Shown here piece by piece: positions 59,901 through 60,000 of a DNA stretch of 60,000 bases. A model generated the notes under the pieces. That model was not told the DNA's origin, searched no databases, and saw only the letters and a program-made list of their open reading frames with translations. How positions within the stretch are numbered: the first letter of the stretch is position 1; each line of letters starts with the position of its first letter. Both the position numbers and the translations under genes were made by a program. The DNA is from Takakia lepidozioides (lineage: Eukaryota; Streptophyta; Takakiopsida; Takakiales; Takakiaceae), in assembly GCA_030704615.1 (NCBI GenBank), contig CM060731.1:1366001-1426000 (forward strand), written 5' to 3'.

Positions 59901-60000
59901 AGGTAGACCTAATGTTCTCACCTTATATTCCAGGTTTCTAGTGCGGAAAGGGATATAATTGGCTGGTTCCATCCTGTATAATGATTTAATTGGCCTCAGT

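Overview
The window is nuclear DNA of a green plant. Every large gene is split by GT-AG introns, the best-matched proteins are plant families (AMT2-type ammonium transporter, plant BAG co-chaperone, plastid FKBP, plant SAC3A), and the DNA between and inside genes is strewn with decayed plant transposons. The species cannot be fixed from sequence alone. The diverged N-termini of several conserved proteins hint at a non-seed land plant, but that is inference.

Layout. 1-9.4 kb is repeat-rich. It holds a minus-strand gene fragment with an FCP1/HAD-like domain, a minus-strand ORF resembling plant Transposase_24, a decayed PIF/Harbinger transposon (DDE transposase on +, Myb/SANT-like partner on -), and a LINE reverse-transcriptase zinc-binding remnant. 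11.1-21.0 kb is a 14-exon SAC3/GANP-family (SAC3A-like) gene on +. 30.8-23.5 kb is a complete 14-exon Nicalin gene on -. Head-to-head with it, 31.2-34.3 kb is a 5-exon membrane-anchored cyclophilin-like gene on +. 35.3-36.2 kb is a broken pentatricopeptide-repeat gene. 38.1-40.8 kb is a plastid thylakoid-lumen FKBP gene (FKBP16-4 type) on +. 43.7-41.7 kb is a 3-exon AMT2-type ammonium transporter on -. 57.7-48.5 kb is a 20-exon VPS52 gene on -, head-to-head with a 4-exon BAG-family co-chaperone gene at 58.1-59.9 kb on +.

The exon chains were built by hand by matching conserved protein segments, requiring GT-AG (once GC-AG) junctions and consistent codon phase. They are models, not transcript-supported structures. 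The genes do not form one pathway. They serve mRNA processing/export (SAC3A), ER membrane-protein biogenesis (Nicalin), protein folding (cyclophilin-like, FKBP, BAG), nitrogen uptake (AMT2) and endosome-to-Golgi tethering (VPS52). Two gene pairs share short divergent promoter regions of about 330-360 bp between start codons. I saw no CRISPR, phage, operon or other prokaryotic-type system, and nothing I would present as a new molecular system. The most interesting material is the transposon debris (a three-copy LINE-tail family, a two-copy repeat of about 240 bp, two tRNA-like SINE candidates, a HAD domain beside a transposase-like ORF), the adjacent pair of unrelated immunophilins, and a perfect hairpin upstream of AMT2.
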